Source: Streptomyces sp. NRRL F-2664
GTDB taxonomy: Bacteria; Actinomycetota; Actinomycetes; Streptomycetales; Streptomycetaceae
NCBI RefSeq assembly: GCF_000719345.1
Contig: NZ_JOFX01000020.1
Span: 155,882-219,881, forward strand
Direction: 5' to 3'
DNA: 64,000 nucleotides
This document shows positions 18,020 to 27,925 of this stretch, piece by piece. Made by a program: the position numbers and the translations under genes. The first letter of the stretch is position 1; each line of letters begins with the position of its first letter. The notes beneath the pieces are model-generated. The model saw nothing but the letters and a program-made list of their open reading frames with translations. It searched no databases and was not told the DNA's origin.

Positions 18020-19136
18020 CCGACCGGACGACCAAGACCGGAGAGACCGCGGCGCCCAACCAGCCCTACGACGGCTCACCGCCCTCCACCGCATTCCTGG
18101 AGGTCCGCGACCTCAAGGTGCACTTCCCCACCGAGGACGGCCTGGTCAAGTCGGTCGACGGGCTCTCCTTCACGCTGGAGAAGGGCAAGACCCTCGGCAT
18201 CGTGGGCGAGTCCGGATCCGGCAAGTCGGTCACCTCGCTGGGCATCATGGGCCTGCACCGCGTGGGCCAGTACGGCCGCCAGCGCGCCCGGATCTCCGGC
18301 GAGATCTGGCTCGACGGCAAGGAGCTGCTCTCCGCCGACGAGGACGAGGTGCGCCGGCTGCGCGGCCGGGAGATCGCGATGATCTTCCAGGACCCGCTGT
18401 CCGCCATGCACCCGTACTTCACGGTGGGCAAGCAGATCGCCGAGGCCTACCGGGTGCACCACAAGGTCGACAAGAAGGCCGCCCGCACGCGGGCCGTCGA
18501 GCTCCTCGACCGTGTCGGCATCCCCGAACCCCACAAGCGCGTCGACAGCTACCCGCACGAGTTCTCCGGCGGCATGCGCCAGCGCGCCATGATCGCGATG
18601 GCGCTCGTCAACAATCCCGAGCTGCTGATCGCGGACGAGCCGACGACCGCCCTGGACGTCACCGTCCAGGCCCAGATCCTCGACCTGATCCGGGACCTGC
18701 AGAAGGAGTTCGGCTCCGCGGTCATCATGATCACGCACGACCTCGGCGTGGTCGCCGAGATGGCCGACGAACTCCTCGTGATGTACGGCGGCCGCTGCGT
18801 CGAGCGCGGCACCGCCGAGAAGGTCTTCTACGAGCCCCGGCACCCCTACACCTGGGGCCTGCTGGGCTCGATGCCGCGCATCGACCGCGAGCAGACCGAG
18901 CGCCTCATCCCGGTCAAGGGCTCGCCGCCCAGCCTCATCAACATCCCGAGCGGCTGTGCCTTCAACCCGCGCTGCCCGTACGCCGACGTACCCAAGGGCA
19001 ACGTCACCCGCACCGTGCGCCCCGAGCTCACGGCGCCGGACGACACCGGGGCGGACGGCACCCGCCACTGGTCCGCCTGCCACATGTCGCAGGAGGAGCG
19101 GACCCGGATCTGGACCGAAGAGATTGCGCCGAAGCT

Positions 19137-19140
<4 letters not shown>
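18016..19140 (+). CDS. Oligopeptide ABC transporter ATP-binding protein (OppD type)
   Basis: A 374-residue ATPase. Walker A is GESGSGKS, the Q loop [12 protein letters not shown], the signature FSGGMRQR, and Walker [13 protein letters not shown] followed by the ITHD switch. The C-terminal oligo_HPY region has a Cys cluster including [12 protein letters not shown] and WSACH, as in OppD/DppD proteins where it can bind an iron-sulfur cluster. It overlaps both neighbours by 4 nt. It powers uptake together with the OppF-type partner. Confidence 0.93.
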
Positions 19141-20243
<1,103 letters not shown>

Positions 20244-20248
20244 CCCGG

Positions 20249-20281
20249 GCGCCGGGTGGGCCGTCCCGACCCACCCGGCGC
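20249..20281 (+). terminator. Terminator of the oligopeptide transporter operon
   Basis: A perfect 12-bp stem (GCGCCGGGTGGG and its complement) with a 9-nt loop begins 6 bp after the last stop of the operon. Confidence 0.88.
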
Positions 20282-20344
20282 AGCGCCACCGGCCCCAGCC
20301 CCGTCGACTGAACCGTCCCGACCCGGGGCCCGCCCGGCCACATC

Positions 20345-20440
20345 CAGCCCCGCCGGCGTTGAGGCGCGGGGGCTCGGGGGCAGCGCCCCCGCAACGGCGC
20401 GGCACGAGCCAGGGGTCCGGGGCGGAGCCCCCGGTGTGCG
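20345..20440. repeat. Streptomyces-type dispersed palindromic GC repeat
   Basis: The stretch has nested inverted segments: GCGGGGGCTCGGGGG with the CCCCCGC that follows, and GGGGTCCGGGGCGGAGCCCCC. It is preceded by CAGCCCCGCCGGCGTTGAGG. From memory, similar 'GAGG(C/A)GCGGGG...GGGGGCAGAGCCCCC' blocks recur in intergenic regions of many Streptomyces chromosomes. No second full copy was noticed in this window. Confidence 0.55.
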
Positions 20441-20505
20441 GCCCGCACGCCCGCGACGGCGGAGCCGCGCATTCCGCCGAGCCCGCCCCAGGCGACAATG
20501 GCCCC

Positions 20506-21162
20506 GTGCTCCATGATCTCTTCCCGCCCGGGGTCCAGCATGCCCTGGACCTCGCCGGCATCTTCGTCTTCGCCACGGCGGGCGCCCTGCTCGCCGTCCG
20601 CAAGAACTTCGACGTCTTCGGCATCGCCGTCCTGGCCCTCGTCACGGCCCTCGGCGGGGGCCTCTTCCGCGACCTGGTCATCGGCGCCGTGCCGCCGGCC
20701 GCCTTCGGCGAGCTCAGCTTCTTCGTCACCCCGCTGATCGCCGCCGCGCTCGTCTTCTTCCTGCACCCCGAGGTCCAGCGGATCAACCGGGCCATCAACG
20801 TCTTCGACGCCGCCGGCCTCGCGCTGTTCTGCGTGACCGGCACGACCAAGGCCTACGAGTACGGCCTCGGCCTGACCGCGTCCGCCGCCCTGGGCCTGGC
20901 CACCGCCGTCGGCGGCGGCGTTCTGCGCGACGTCCTGGCCAACGAGGTGCCCTCGCTGCTGCGGGACCGGGAGATGTACGCCGTGCCCGCCACCGTCGGC
21001 GCCGCCATGGTGGCCGTCTTCATCGCGCTGGACTCCCTCAACGCCGTCACCACCGGACTGGCGATCGTCACCACCTTCGTCCTCAGGATCCTCGCCATGC
21101 GCTACCACTGGCGGGCCCCGCTGGCCTGGAACCGGCGCTCCGCGGTGGCCGAAGAGCCGTAA
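20506..21162 (+). CDS. Trimeric intracellular cation channel (TRIC) / UPF0126 family membrane protein
   Basis: A 218-residue membrane protein with about seven hydrophobic segments arranged as two similar halves. The duplicated glycine motifs are visible: ALGGGLFRDLVIG (about residues 44-56) and AVGGGVLRDVLANEVP (about 135-150). These are the hallmarks of the YicG/UPF0126 family, whose members form trimeric potassium-permeable channels related to animal TRIC. GTG 20506 is chosen because it begins the conserved first helix. The run GACAATGGCCCC just upstream suggests a -10 and a leaderless transcript. Confidence 0.88.
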   Translation: MLHDLFPPGVQHALDLAGIFVFATAGALLAVRKNFDVFGIAVLALVTALGGGLFRDLVIGAVPPAAFGELSFFVTPLIAAALVFFLHPEVQRINRAINVFDAAGLALFCVTGTTKAYEYGLGLTASAALGLATAVGGGVLRDVLANEVPSLLRDREMYAVPATVGAAMVAVFIALDSLNAVTTGLAIVTTFVLRILAMRYHWRAPLAWNRRSAVAEEP

Positions 21163-21171
21163 CAAGAGAAA

Positions 21172-21187
21172 GCTACCGCTTAGTAGC
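21172..21187. promoter_or_regulatory. Inverted repeat, candidate operator of the thioesterase gene
   Basis: GCTAC-CGCTTA-GTAGC is a 5-bp perfect inverted repeat in an AT-richer gap, 22 bp before the thioesterase ATG. Its size suits a TetR-type dimer. A -10-like TACCGT follows at 21196-21203. Confidence 0.45.
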
Positions 21188-21209
21188 AAGCCGGTGTACC
21201 GTCGTTTGC

Positions 21210-22064
21210 ATGTCATATGCAGCTGCCCAGGCATCCATCGGTGACAGCGAGTTCGACCGCGACACCGCCATCACCGAACGCGCCGGCGAGCCCGGCGTGT
21301 ACGACGCGGAGCTCTCCGCCGGCTGGACGATCATCGCCGCCGTCAACGGCGGTTACCTGCTGGCCCTGGTCGGCCGGGCCCTGTCGGCGACCCTCCCGCA
21401 CCCGGACCCCTTCACGGTGTCCGCGCACTACCTGACCTCCTCCGTGCCCGGCCCCGCCGTGATCCGCACCGAGGTCGTCCGGGTCGGCCGCACCCTCTCC
21501 ACCGGCCAGGCCTCGCTCTTCCAGTACGACGAGCACGGCAACGAGGTGGAGCGCATCCGCGTCCTCGCCTCCTACGGCGACCTCGCGTCCCTTCCGGACG
21601 ACGTGCGGACGGCGGCGGTGCCGCCGCTCATGCCCTCCTACGAGAACTGCATCGGCCCGGAGGCCGGCCCCGCGCCGATCCCCGGCAGCTCCGCCATCGT
21701 CGACCGGCTCCGGCTGCGGCTGGACCCGGCGACCGCCGGCTGGGCCGTCGGCGCTCCCTCCGGCAAGGGCGAGATGCGGGCCTGGTTCGAGCTGGCCGAC
21801 GGCCGCGACGCCGACCCGCTCTCCCTGCTCCTCGCGGTGGACGCGCTGCCGCCCACCGCCTTCGACCTCGGCCTCGTGGCGTGGACCCCGACCGTGGAAC
21901 TCACCACGCACATCCGCCGCCGCCCTGCCCCCGGCCCGCTGCGGATCTCCATCACCACCCGCAACCTGGCCGGCGGCTTCCTGGAGGAGGACGCCGAGGT
22001 CTGGGACTCCACCGACCACCTGGTCGCGCAGTCCCGCCAGCTGGCCCGGGCCCTGCGCATGTGA
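21210..22064 (+). CDS. Thioesterase family protein (TesB-like double hot-dog)
   Basis: A 284-residue protein with two hot-dog repeats. The first contains AAVNGGYLLALVGRALSATLPHPDP (residues 43-67) followed by the strand SAHYLTSSVPGPAVIRTEVVR, and the second contains VDALPPTAFDLGLVAWTPTVELTTHIRR. This is the layout of actinobacterial TesB-like acyl-CoA thioesterases, which hydrolyse acyl-CoA to free acid. The natural acyl chain cannot be read from sequence. An inverted repeat just upstream suggests control by a repressor encoded elsewhere, and the short leader suggests a leaderless transcript. Confidence 0.82.
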   Translation: MSYAAAQASIGDSEFDRDTAITERAGEPGVYDAELSAGWTIIAAVNGGYLLALVGRALSATLPHPDPFTVSAHYLTSSVPGPAVIRTEVVRVGRTLSTGQASLFQYDEHGNEVERIRVLASYGDLASLPDDVRTAAVPPLMPSYENCIGPEAGPAPIPGSSAIVDRLRLRLDPATAGWAVGAPSGKGEMRAWFELADGRDADPLSLLLAVDALPPTAFDLGLVAWTPTVELTTHIRRRPAPGPLRISITTRNLAGGFLEEDAEVWDSTDHLVAQSRQLARALRM

Positions 22065-22156
22065 TCGGACGCCGGGCCGGGGAGCGGCGGCCCGCCGCGG
22101 CCCCGTGACCCGGCCGGATCGCATCCCGCCGGGCGGAGAGGTACGGGCGGGCTCGT

Positions 22157-22162
22157 AGAATC
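22157..22162 (+). promoter_or_regulatory. -10 element for a leaderless cysteine desulfurase transcript
   Basis: TAGAAT lies 9 nt before the ATG at 22171. A start about 7 nt after it would fall within a base or two of the ATG, and no ribosome site is present, so leaderless initiation is likely. Confidence 0.55.
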
Positions 22163-22170
22163 GGGGGATC

Positions 22171-23334
22171 ATGGCCTACCTCGACCACGCCGCCACCACC
22201 CCCATGCTGCCGGAGGCCGCCGCGGCGATGACCGCGCAGTTCGCCGCCACGGGGAACGCCTCCTCCCTGCACGCCGCCGGCCGCCGGGCCCGCCGTACCG
22301 TCGAGGAGGCCCGCGAGGCCTTCGCCGAGGCGATCGGCGCCCGCCCCAGCGAGGTGATCTTCACCGCCGGCGGCACGGAGGCCGACAACCTCGCCGTCAA
22401 GGGCCTCTACTGGGCCCGGCGAGCCGAAGACCCCGCCCGGACCCGGGTCATCGCCAGCCCGGTCGAGCACCACGCGGTGCTCGACGCCGTGCACTGGCTC
22501 GCCGAACACGAGGGTGCCCGGGTCGACTACCTGCCCGTGGACCGCTACGGGCGCGTCCACCCCGACGCCTTCCGCGAGGCCGTCGAGCACAACCCCGACG
22601 ACATCGCCCTCGCCACCGTCATGTGGGCCAACAACGAGATCGGCACCGTCATGCCGGTCCGCGAACTGGCCGCCGTCGCCCGCGAGGCCGGAATCCCCCT
22701 GCACTCCGACGCCGTCCAGGCCTTCGGGCAGCTCGACGTCCACTTCGGCGACAGCGGCCTCGCCGCCATGACCGTCAGCGGCCACAAGATCGGCGGCCCC
22801 TACGGCATCGGAGCGCTGCTCCTCGGCCGCGACCAGAGCCCCGTACCCGTCCTGCACGGCGGCGGGCAGGAGCGGCACGTCCGCTCCGGCACCCTCGACG
22901 TGCCCGCCGTCGCCGCCTTCGCGGTGGCCGCCGTCCTGGCCGCCGAGCGGCGCCAGCACTTCGCCACCGAGATCGGTGCCCTGCGCGACGAACTGGTGGC
23001 CGCCGTCCTGGCCGCCGTCCCCGACGCCGTCCTCGGCGGAGACCCCGAGGAGCGGCTGCCGGCCAACGCGCACTTCAGCTTCCCCGGCTGCGAGGGCGAC
23101 TCGCTGCTGCTCCTGCTCGACGCCCAGGGCATCGAGTGCTCCACGGGCTCGGCCTGCACCGCGGGCGTCGCCCAGCCGAGCCACGTCCTGCTGGCCGCCG
23201 GCACCGACCCGCAGCTGGCCCGCGGCACCCTGCGCTTCTCCCTCGGCCACACCTCCACCAAGGAGGACGTCGCCGCGCTGGCCGCCGCCATCGGCCCCGC
23301 GGTCGAGCGCGCCCGGACGGCCGGCCTCAGCTGA
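22171..23334 (+). CDS. Cysteine desulfurase (IscS/NifS class V aminotransferase)
   Basis: A 387-residue PLP enzyme that takes sulfur from cysteine as a persulfide. The N-terminal [25 protein letters not shown], the PLP lysine in [14 protein letters not shown] (Lys206) and the mobile loop with catalytic cysteine [11 protein letters not shown] (Cys329) all match IscS-type enzymes. The long flexible active loop is that of group I enzymes. mnmA, which needs a persulfide for tRNA thiolation, lies 750 bp downstream on the same strand with only a convergent amidase gene between. A tRNA-thiolation role is therefore plausible, while a general Fe-S supply role remains possible. Confidence 0.92.
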   Translation: MAYLDHAATTPMLPEAAAAMTAQFAATGNASSLHAAGRRARRTVEEAREAFAEAIGARPSEVIFTAGGTEADNLAVKGLYWARRAEDPARTRVIASPVEHHAVLDAVHWLAEHEGARVDYLPVDRYGRVHPDAFREAVEHNPDDIALATVMWANNEIGTVMPVRELAAVAREAGIPLHSDAVQAFGQLDVHFGDSGLAAMTVSGHKIGGPYGIGALLLGRDQSPVPVLHGGGQERHVRSGTLDVPAVAAFAVAAVLAAERRQHFATEIGALRDELVAAVLAAVPDAVLGGDPEERLPANAHFSFPGCEGDSLLLLLDAQGIECSTGSACTAGVAQPSHVLLAAGTDPQLARGTLRFSLGHTSTKEDVAALAAAIGPAVERARTAGLS

Positions 23335-23348
23335 GCGCACCGGGAGGC

Positions 23349-24014
23349 TCAGGCCGAAGCCGCCAGGGCCTCCCGGACCATGCGTATGTAGCGGTCCCAG
23401 TCCCAGTGGTCGCCCGGGTCCGTGTGGTCGGCACCCGGCACCTCCGCATGCCCGACGATGTGCTTGCGGTCCGCCGGGAAGTCGTACCGCCGGCAGATGT
23501 CGGCCGCCAGCCGCGCCGACGCCGCATACATGGCGTCCGTGAAGTCCTTCGGCCGGTCCACGAAGCCCACGTGCTCGATGCCGACGCTGCGCTCGTTCAT
23601 CGAGCGGTTGCCCGCGTGGAAGGCCACGTCCAGCTCGCGCACCATCTGCTCCACGTGCCCGTCGCCGCGGACTATGTAGTGCGCCGACGCCTTGTGCCAG
23701 GGGTTCTTGAAGGCGTCCACCGAGGACCGGAAGCCACCCTGTGTGACGTGCACGACGATCCGGTCGACGCGGTAGTCGTCGGGCCGGTCCGCCATCCGCC
23801 AGTTCGCCGGCGAGGCCGCCGTCCATCCCGCGCCCGCGTGGTCGATCTCACCCTCCTTGCGCGGCTTGGCCACCCCCGGCAGCAGCCACCACGCGCGGCG
23901 GATCTCGTCCCGGCCGGCGACCGCCCCCGCCGCGACGACCCCGAGCCCGCCCAGCAGCACAGCCCTGCGCGTGCGGCCCCTCGGCTTCGATCCCGCGTTC
24001 CCCTGCTCGGTCAT
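23349..24014 (-). CDS. N-acetylmuramoyl-L-alanine amidase (Amidase_2/PGRP), Tat-like signal
   Basis: A 221-residue exported protein. The signal has twin arginines (RGRTRRAVLLGG, about residues 13-24) before a hydrophobic stretch, suggesting Tat export. The Amidase_2 domain (about 65-215) keeps the zinc/active-site pattern VVHVTQGG (first His), VAFHAGN (His) and GHAEVPGADHTDPGDHWDW (late His/Asp with the catalytic region). It would cleave the peptide from muramic acid in peptidoglycan. ATG 24014 has AGGGGGG 9 nt upstream. It is convergent with the cysteine desulfurase gene, 14 bp apart. Confidence 0.88.
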   Translation of the reverse strand: MTEQGNAGSKPRGRTRRAVLLGGLGVVAAGAVAGRDEIRRAWWLLPGVAKPRKEGEIDHAGAGWTAASPANWRMADRPDDYRVDRIVVHVTQGGFRSSVDAFKNPWHKASAHYIVRGDGHVEQMVRELDVAFHAGNRSMNERSVGIEHVGFVDRPKDFTDAMYAASARLAADICRRYDFPADRKHIVGHAEVPGADHTDPGDHWDWDRYIRMVREALAASA

Positions 24015-24084
24015 GTGATCCACCCCCCTGACCCGAGTAACGCGCTGTGACCCCGCTGGGTTCCCCCGTACCCTGGACGGTGCT

Positions 24085-25215
24085 ATGACTGAGAACCTGC
24101 CGCGCACCGACCGCCCCCTTCGCGTCCTGGCCGCCATGTCCGGCGGAGTGGACTCCGCCGTCGCCGCCGCCCGCGCCGTCGAAGCCGGGCACGACGTGAC
24201 CGGTGTCCACCTCGCCCTCTCCGCCAATCCCCAGTCCTTCCGGACCGGCGCCCGCGGCTGCTGCACCATCGAGGACTCCCGCGACGCCCGCCGCGCCGCC
24301 GACGTCATCGGCATCCCCTTCTACGTCTGGGACCTCGCCGAGCGCTTCCGCGAGGACGTCGTCGAGGACTTCATCTCCGAGTACGAGGCCGGGCGCACCC
24401 CTAACCCCTGCCTGCGCTGCAACGAGAAGATCAAGTTCGCCGCGCTGCTCGACAAGGCCCTCGCCCTCGGCTTCGACGCCGTCTGCACCGGCCACTACGC
24501 CACCGTCGTGCTGAAGGAGGACGGCACCCGCGAGCTGCACCGCGCCTCCGACATGGCCAAGGACCAGTCCTACGTCCTCGGCGTCCTCGACGAGAAGCAG
24601 CTCGCCCACGCCCTCTTCCCGCTGGGCGACACCCTCACCACCAAGGACGAGATCCGCGCCGAGGCGGAGGCCCGCGGCCTCGCCGTGGCGAAGAAGCCCG
24701 ACAGCCACGACATCTGCTTCATCGCCGACGGCGACACCCAGGGCTTCCTCGCGCACCGGCTCGGCAAGGCCGAGGGCGACATCGTCGACGAGTCCGGCGA
24801 GAAGATCGGCACCCACGAGGGCGCCTTCGGCTTCACCATCGGCCAGCGCAAGGGCCTGCGGATCGGCCACCCGGCCCCCGACGGCAAGCCGCGCTACGTC
24901 CTCGACATCTCCCCGGTGAACAACACCGTCACCGTCGGCCCCGCCGAGGCCCTCGACGTCCGTGCCCTCACCGCGATCCGGCCCCGCTGGTGCGGCGCCG
25001 AGGCCGCCGCCCCGGGCACGTACACCGCGCAGCTGCGCGCCCACGGCGGCGAGAGCGAGGTCTTCGCCGAGGTCGTGGACGGCGAGCTGCGCGTCTCCTT
25101 CACCGAGCCCGTCCGCGGCGTGGCCCCCGGCCAGGCGATCGTGCTCTACGACGGCACCCGCGTGGTCGGCTCCGCCACCATCGCCACGACCACCCGGGCC
25201 GCCGCCGCCGTCTGA
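24085..25215 (+). CDS. mnmA: tRNA-specific 2-thiouridylase MnmA (TrmU)
   Basis: A 376-residue PP-loop enzyme that makes s2U34 in the anticodons of tRNA-Lys, Glu and Gln. The ATP-binding PP-loop is SGGVDS (residues 19-24). The two catalytic cysteines lie in NPCLRCN (Cys109) and SHDICFI (Cys211), and the RNA-contact region is GHYATVV with MAKDQSYVL. The C-terminal beta-barrel ends GQAIVLYDG. An upstream TACCCT about 11 nt before the ATG suggests a leaderless transcript. The nearby cysteine desulfurase is a likely sulfur donor. It ends 20 bp from the convergent oxidoreductase gene. Confidence 0.95.
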   Translation: MTENLPRTDRPLRVLAAMSGGVDSAVAAARAVEAGHDVTGVHLALSANPQSFRTGARGCCTIEDSRDARRAADVIGIPFYVWDLAERFREDVVEDFISEYEAGRTPNPCLRCNEKIKFAALLDKALALGFDAVCTGHYATVVLKEDGTRELHRASDMAKDQSYVLGVLDEKQLAHALFPLGDTLTTKDEIRAEAEARGLAVAKKPDSHDICFIADGDTQGFLAHRLGKAEGDIVDESGEKIGTHEGAFGFTIGQRKGLRIGHPAPDGKPRYVLDISPVNNTVTVGPAEALDVRALTAIRPRWCGAEAAAPGTYTAQLRAHGGESEVFAEVVDGELRVSFTEPVRGVAPGQAIVLYDGTRVVGSATIATTTRAAAAV

Positions 25216-25235
25216 GGGCCGACCGGGTCCGCGGG

Positions 25236-26159
25236 TCAGACCACCGTCAGGACGATCTTGCCGGTGGTCCGGCCCTGCTCGCCGATCTCGTGCGCCCGGG
25301 CGGCCTGCGAGAGCGGCAGCACCGTCTCCACCAGCGGCTTCAGCAGTCCGCGGTCCGCGAGGTCTGCGACGGCCTCCAGGCCCTTGAGATCGGGGTCCAC
25401 CAGCACCCAGGCCGCGTTCACCCCGGCGGCGTCCGCCGGGACGGAGTCCGGACCGGGCAGCGAGATGAGGTGACCGCCGGGCCGCAGGACCTTCAGGCTG
25501 CGCTCGGCGGTGTCGCCGCCCAGCGCGTCCAGGACGACATCGACGTCCGCGACCGCCTCGGCGAAGTCCACCGAGCGGTAGTCGACCAGTTCGTCGGCGC
25601 CCAGCCCGCGCAGCACGTCGTGCTTGGCCGCGCTGGCCGTGCCGATCACGTAGGCGCCGCGCGCCTTGGCGATCTGCACCGCCAGGTGCCCGACGCCGCC
25701 GGCCGCCGCGTGCACGAGCACCCGCTGGCCCGCCGTGACACCGGCCGTGTCCACCAGCGCCTGCCACGCGGTGAGCGCCGCCAGCGGCAGCGCCGCCGCC
25801 TGCACGTGGTCGAGGGAGGCGGGCTTGCGCGCGAAGTGCCGCGCCGGGGCCACCACGTACTCGGCGTAGCCGCCCGCCTGCCGCGGGAAGAGCGGCATGC
25901 CGTAGACCTCGTCGCCCGGGGCGTACAGGGTCACACCGGGGCCGACCGCCTCGACCGTGCCGGAGACGTCCCAGCCCACGATCGGCGTCTCCCCCCAGGC
26001 GATCAGGGCGCCGCTGGCGCGGGTCTTCCAGTCGACCGGGTTGACGCCCGCCGCGTGGACACGGACGAGGACCTCGCCCAGACCCGGCTCGGGGCGCTCG
26101 ATCTCCCGCTCGACCAGGTTCTCCGGGCCGCCCCACTCGTTGACGACGATCGCACGCAT
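25236..26159 (-). CDS. NADP-dependent zinc-free quinone oxidoreductase-like (MDR family)
   Basis: A 307-residue medium-chain dehydrogenase/reductase. The N-terminal GroES-like fold is AIVVNEWGGPENL to NPVDWKTRASG. The Rossmann domain has VLVHAAAGGVGHLAVQIAKARGAYVIGT (nucleotide motif AAGGVG). The zinc-binding cysteines of alcohol dehydrogenases are absent, so this is the quinone reductase-like group acting on enones or quinones with NADPH. ATG 26159 begins at the family's usual N-terminus. It is divergent from a GlxA-type regulator, 130 bp away, that may control it. Confidence 0.9.
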   Translation of the reverse strand: MRAIVVNEWGGPENLVEREIERPEPGLGEVLVRVHAAGVNPVDWKTRASGALIAWGETPIVGWDVSGTVEAVGPGVTLYAPGDEVYGMPLFPRQAGGYAEYVVAPARHFARKPASLDHVQAAALPLAALTAWQALVDTAGVTAGQRVLVHAAAGGVGHLAVQIAKARGAYVIGTASAAKHDVLRGLGADELVDYRSVDFAEAVADVDVVLDALGGDTAERSLKVLRPGGHLISLPGPDSVPADAAGVNAAWVLVDPDLKGLEAVADLADRGLLKPLVETVLPLSQAARAHEIGEQGRTTGKIVLTVV

Positions 26160-26289
26160 CTCAGTCCGCCTCATTTCCATCCGTCGGTGTCGGGGTACCG
26201 GGTCGTTCTCCCGGCGACGTGTTCCACCTTCGGGCAGGGCCCGTCCTCGTGGTATTGGCCGTTTGGCCACTGTGTGACAGGATCTGGCC
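26160..26289. promoter_or_regulatory. Divergent promoter region, oxidoreductase / GlxA-type regulator
   Basis: A 130-bp region shared by two divergent genes. It contains tandem TGGCC direct repeats near the regulator start (TGGCCGTTTGGCCACTG and TCTGGCCATGG). These are possible regulator sites but are not proven. Confidence 0.4.
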
Positions 26290-27315
26290 ATGGCCGCCAT
26301 CGAGGAGCACACCGAGGACCCGACCCCCCGGGGGACCGGCGCGAACGGCCGGCACCTGGTCGCGGTCCTGGCCCTGCCCGGCTTCCCGCCGTTTGAGCTG
26401 GGCATCCCGTCACGGGTCTTCGGCAGCGCCGTGGACGACGACGGCGAACCCCTCTACGACGTCGTCGTCTGCACCGCCGACGGCGCCCCCGTGCCCAGCG
26501 ACTCCGGCTTCACCCTCCAGCCCGCCGCCGGACCCGAGGCCCTGGCCGCCGCCGACACCGTGATCGTGCCGCCCACCCACGCCATGCCCGAGCTCGCCCG
26601 GGGCGGGCCGCTGCCACCCGCGGTCGCCGGGGCCATCGCCGGCATCCGCCCCGGCACCCGCATGGTGTCCATCTGCTCCGGCTCCTACGTCCTCGCCGCC
26701 GCCGGCCTCCTCGACGACCGCCCCGCCACCACCCACTGGAACCTCGCCGACGAATTCCGCCGCGCCTACCCCCGGGTCCGCATCGACGAGGACGTCCTCT
26801 TCGTCGACGACGGCGATGTGCTGACCTCCGCCGGGGTCTCCGCCGGAGTCGACCTGTGCCTGCACCTCATCCGGCGCGACCACGGCGTCGCCGCCACCAA
26901 CCGGGCCGCCCGCATGTGCGTCGTACCGCCCTGGCGCGACGGCGGACAGGCCCAGTTCATCGACCGGCCGGTCCCCGAACCCACCGTCGCCAGCACCACC
27001 GCCACCCGCGCCTGGGCCCTGGAACGCCTCGCCGAACCGGTCAGCCTCGCCGAGCTCGCAGCCCACGCCCGGATGAGCCTGCGCACCTTCACCCGGCGCT
27101 TCCGCGACGAGGTCGGCATGACCCCGGTCCAGTGGCTCACCGCCCAGCGCCTGGAGACGGCCCGCCACCTGCTGGAGTCCAGCGACCTGCCGGTCGACCT
27201 GGTCGCCCACCGGTCCGGCTTCGGCTCCGCGGGCTCCCTGCGCCAGCACATGCGCGCGTCCCTCGGCGTCTCCCCGATCGCCTACCGGCGCACCTTCCAG
27301 GCCGCCCCGGCATGA
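26290..27315 (+). CDS. GlxA family transcriptional regulator (DJ-1/PfpI plus AraC HTH)
   Basis: A 341-residue regulator. The N-terminal DJ-1/PfpI-like domain (about residues 20-190) keeps the nucleophile-elbow-like SICSGSYVLAAAGLLDDR and the following TTHW. The C-terminal AraC/XylS domain (about 235-335) has LAAHARMSLRTFTRRFRDEVGMTP and the second HTH FGSAGSLRQHMRASLGVSP. DJ-1-AraC regulators sense small molecules and often control adjacent enzymes, here perhaps the divergent oxidoreductase. Confidence 0.9.
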   Translation: MAAIEEHTEDPTPRGTGANGRHLVAVLALPGFPPFELGIPSRVFGSAVDDDGEPLYDVVVCTADGAPVPSDSGFTLQPAAGPEALAAADTVIVPPTHAMPELARGGPLPPAVAGAIAGIRPGTRMVSICSGSYVLAAAGLLDDRPATTHWNLADEFRRAYPRVRIDEDVLFVDDGDVLTSAGVSAGVDLCLHLIRRDHGVAATNRAARMCVVPPWRDGGQAQFIDRPVPEPTVASTTATRAWALERLAEPVSLAELAAHARMSLRTFTRRFRDEVGMTPVQWLTAQRLETARHLLESSDLPVDLVAHRSGFGSAGSLRQHMRASLGVSPIAYRRTFQAAPA

Positions 27316-27414
27316 CCCCTGAGGTAATCGCCACCGCCGTCGCCCGCTGACACGATCGGACCGAGGTCCGCACCGGCGGACCGTTGCCGCCGACAGCCGA
27401 CGAGGGAGCAGACC

Positions 27415-27759
27415 ATGACCGCGTACGCCATCGCCCACCTCCGCCCCGAGACGATGCATGAGGACGTCCTCGCCTACATCGAGGCCATCCAGTCGACGAT
27501 GGACCCCTTCGGCGGCCGCTTCCTCGTGCACGGCAAGCAGGTCGAGGTCCTGGAGGGCCCCTTCCCCGGCACGGTCGTGGTGATCGGCTTCCCCGACATC
27601 GAGCGGGCCCGCGCCTGGTACGCCTCCGACGCCTACCAGGCCATCCTCCCGCTGCGCACGCGCCACATGGCGGGCGAGGCCGTCCTGGTCGAGGGCGTCC
27701 CGGCCGACTACGACGCCTCGAAGACGGCAGCGGCCCTGCGCGCCGAGGCCGGCCTCTGA
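27415..27759 (+). CDS. DUF1330 domain protein
   Basis: A 114-residue cytosolic protein of the DUF1330 dimeric alpha-beta barrel family (AYAIAHLRPE, YIEAIQSTMDPFGGRFLVHG, VVVIGFPDIERARAWYAS, YQAILPLR). The biochemical role is unknown. The fold is that of small ligand-binding or monooxygenase-like proteins. GAGGGAG lies about 9 nt before the ATG. Its stop overlaps the next ATG (TGATG), coupling it to the frameshifted gene that follows. Confidence 0.85.
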   Translation: MTAYAIAHLRPETMHEDVLAYIEAIQSTMDPFGGRFLVHGKQVEVLEGPFPGTVVVIGFPDIERARAWYASDAYQAILPLRTRHMAGEAVLVEGVPADYDASKTAAALRAEAGL

Positions 27760-27899
27760 TGGGCAACCGGGCCACCTTCGTGAGCGTGGGCCCCGACGGG
27801 TACGAGCACCGGTCTTCCTCCTTCGGCGCCGTCGGCCTCGACCTCGACCTGCTCGGCGGCCCCGAGGCGCTCCTGCCGTTCGTCCGGGCCACCGGCTGA
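27759..27899 (+). pseudogene. N-terminal fragment of a frameshifted hypothetical gene
   Basis: A 46-codon open frame starting ATGGGCAACCGGGCC (MGNRATFVSVGPDGYEHR) overlaps the DUF1330 stop and ends at TGA 27897-27899. The 261-codon open frame that starts at 27926 continues in the -1 frame and stays open upstream through this stop, reading HRLTEGPGYDDD before its first ATG. Joining the two by one base change gives about 317 residues, so this is best read as the 5' part of one gene broken by a frameshift or a sequencing error. Confidence 0.55.
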
Positions 27900-27925
27900 C
27901 GGAAGGCCCCGGGTACGACGACGAC

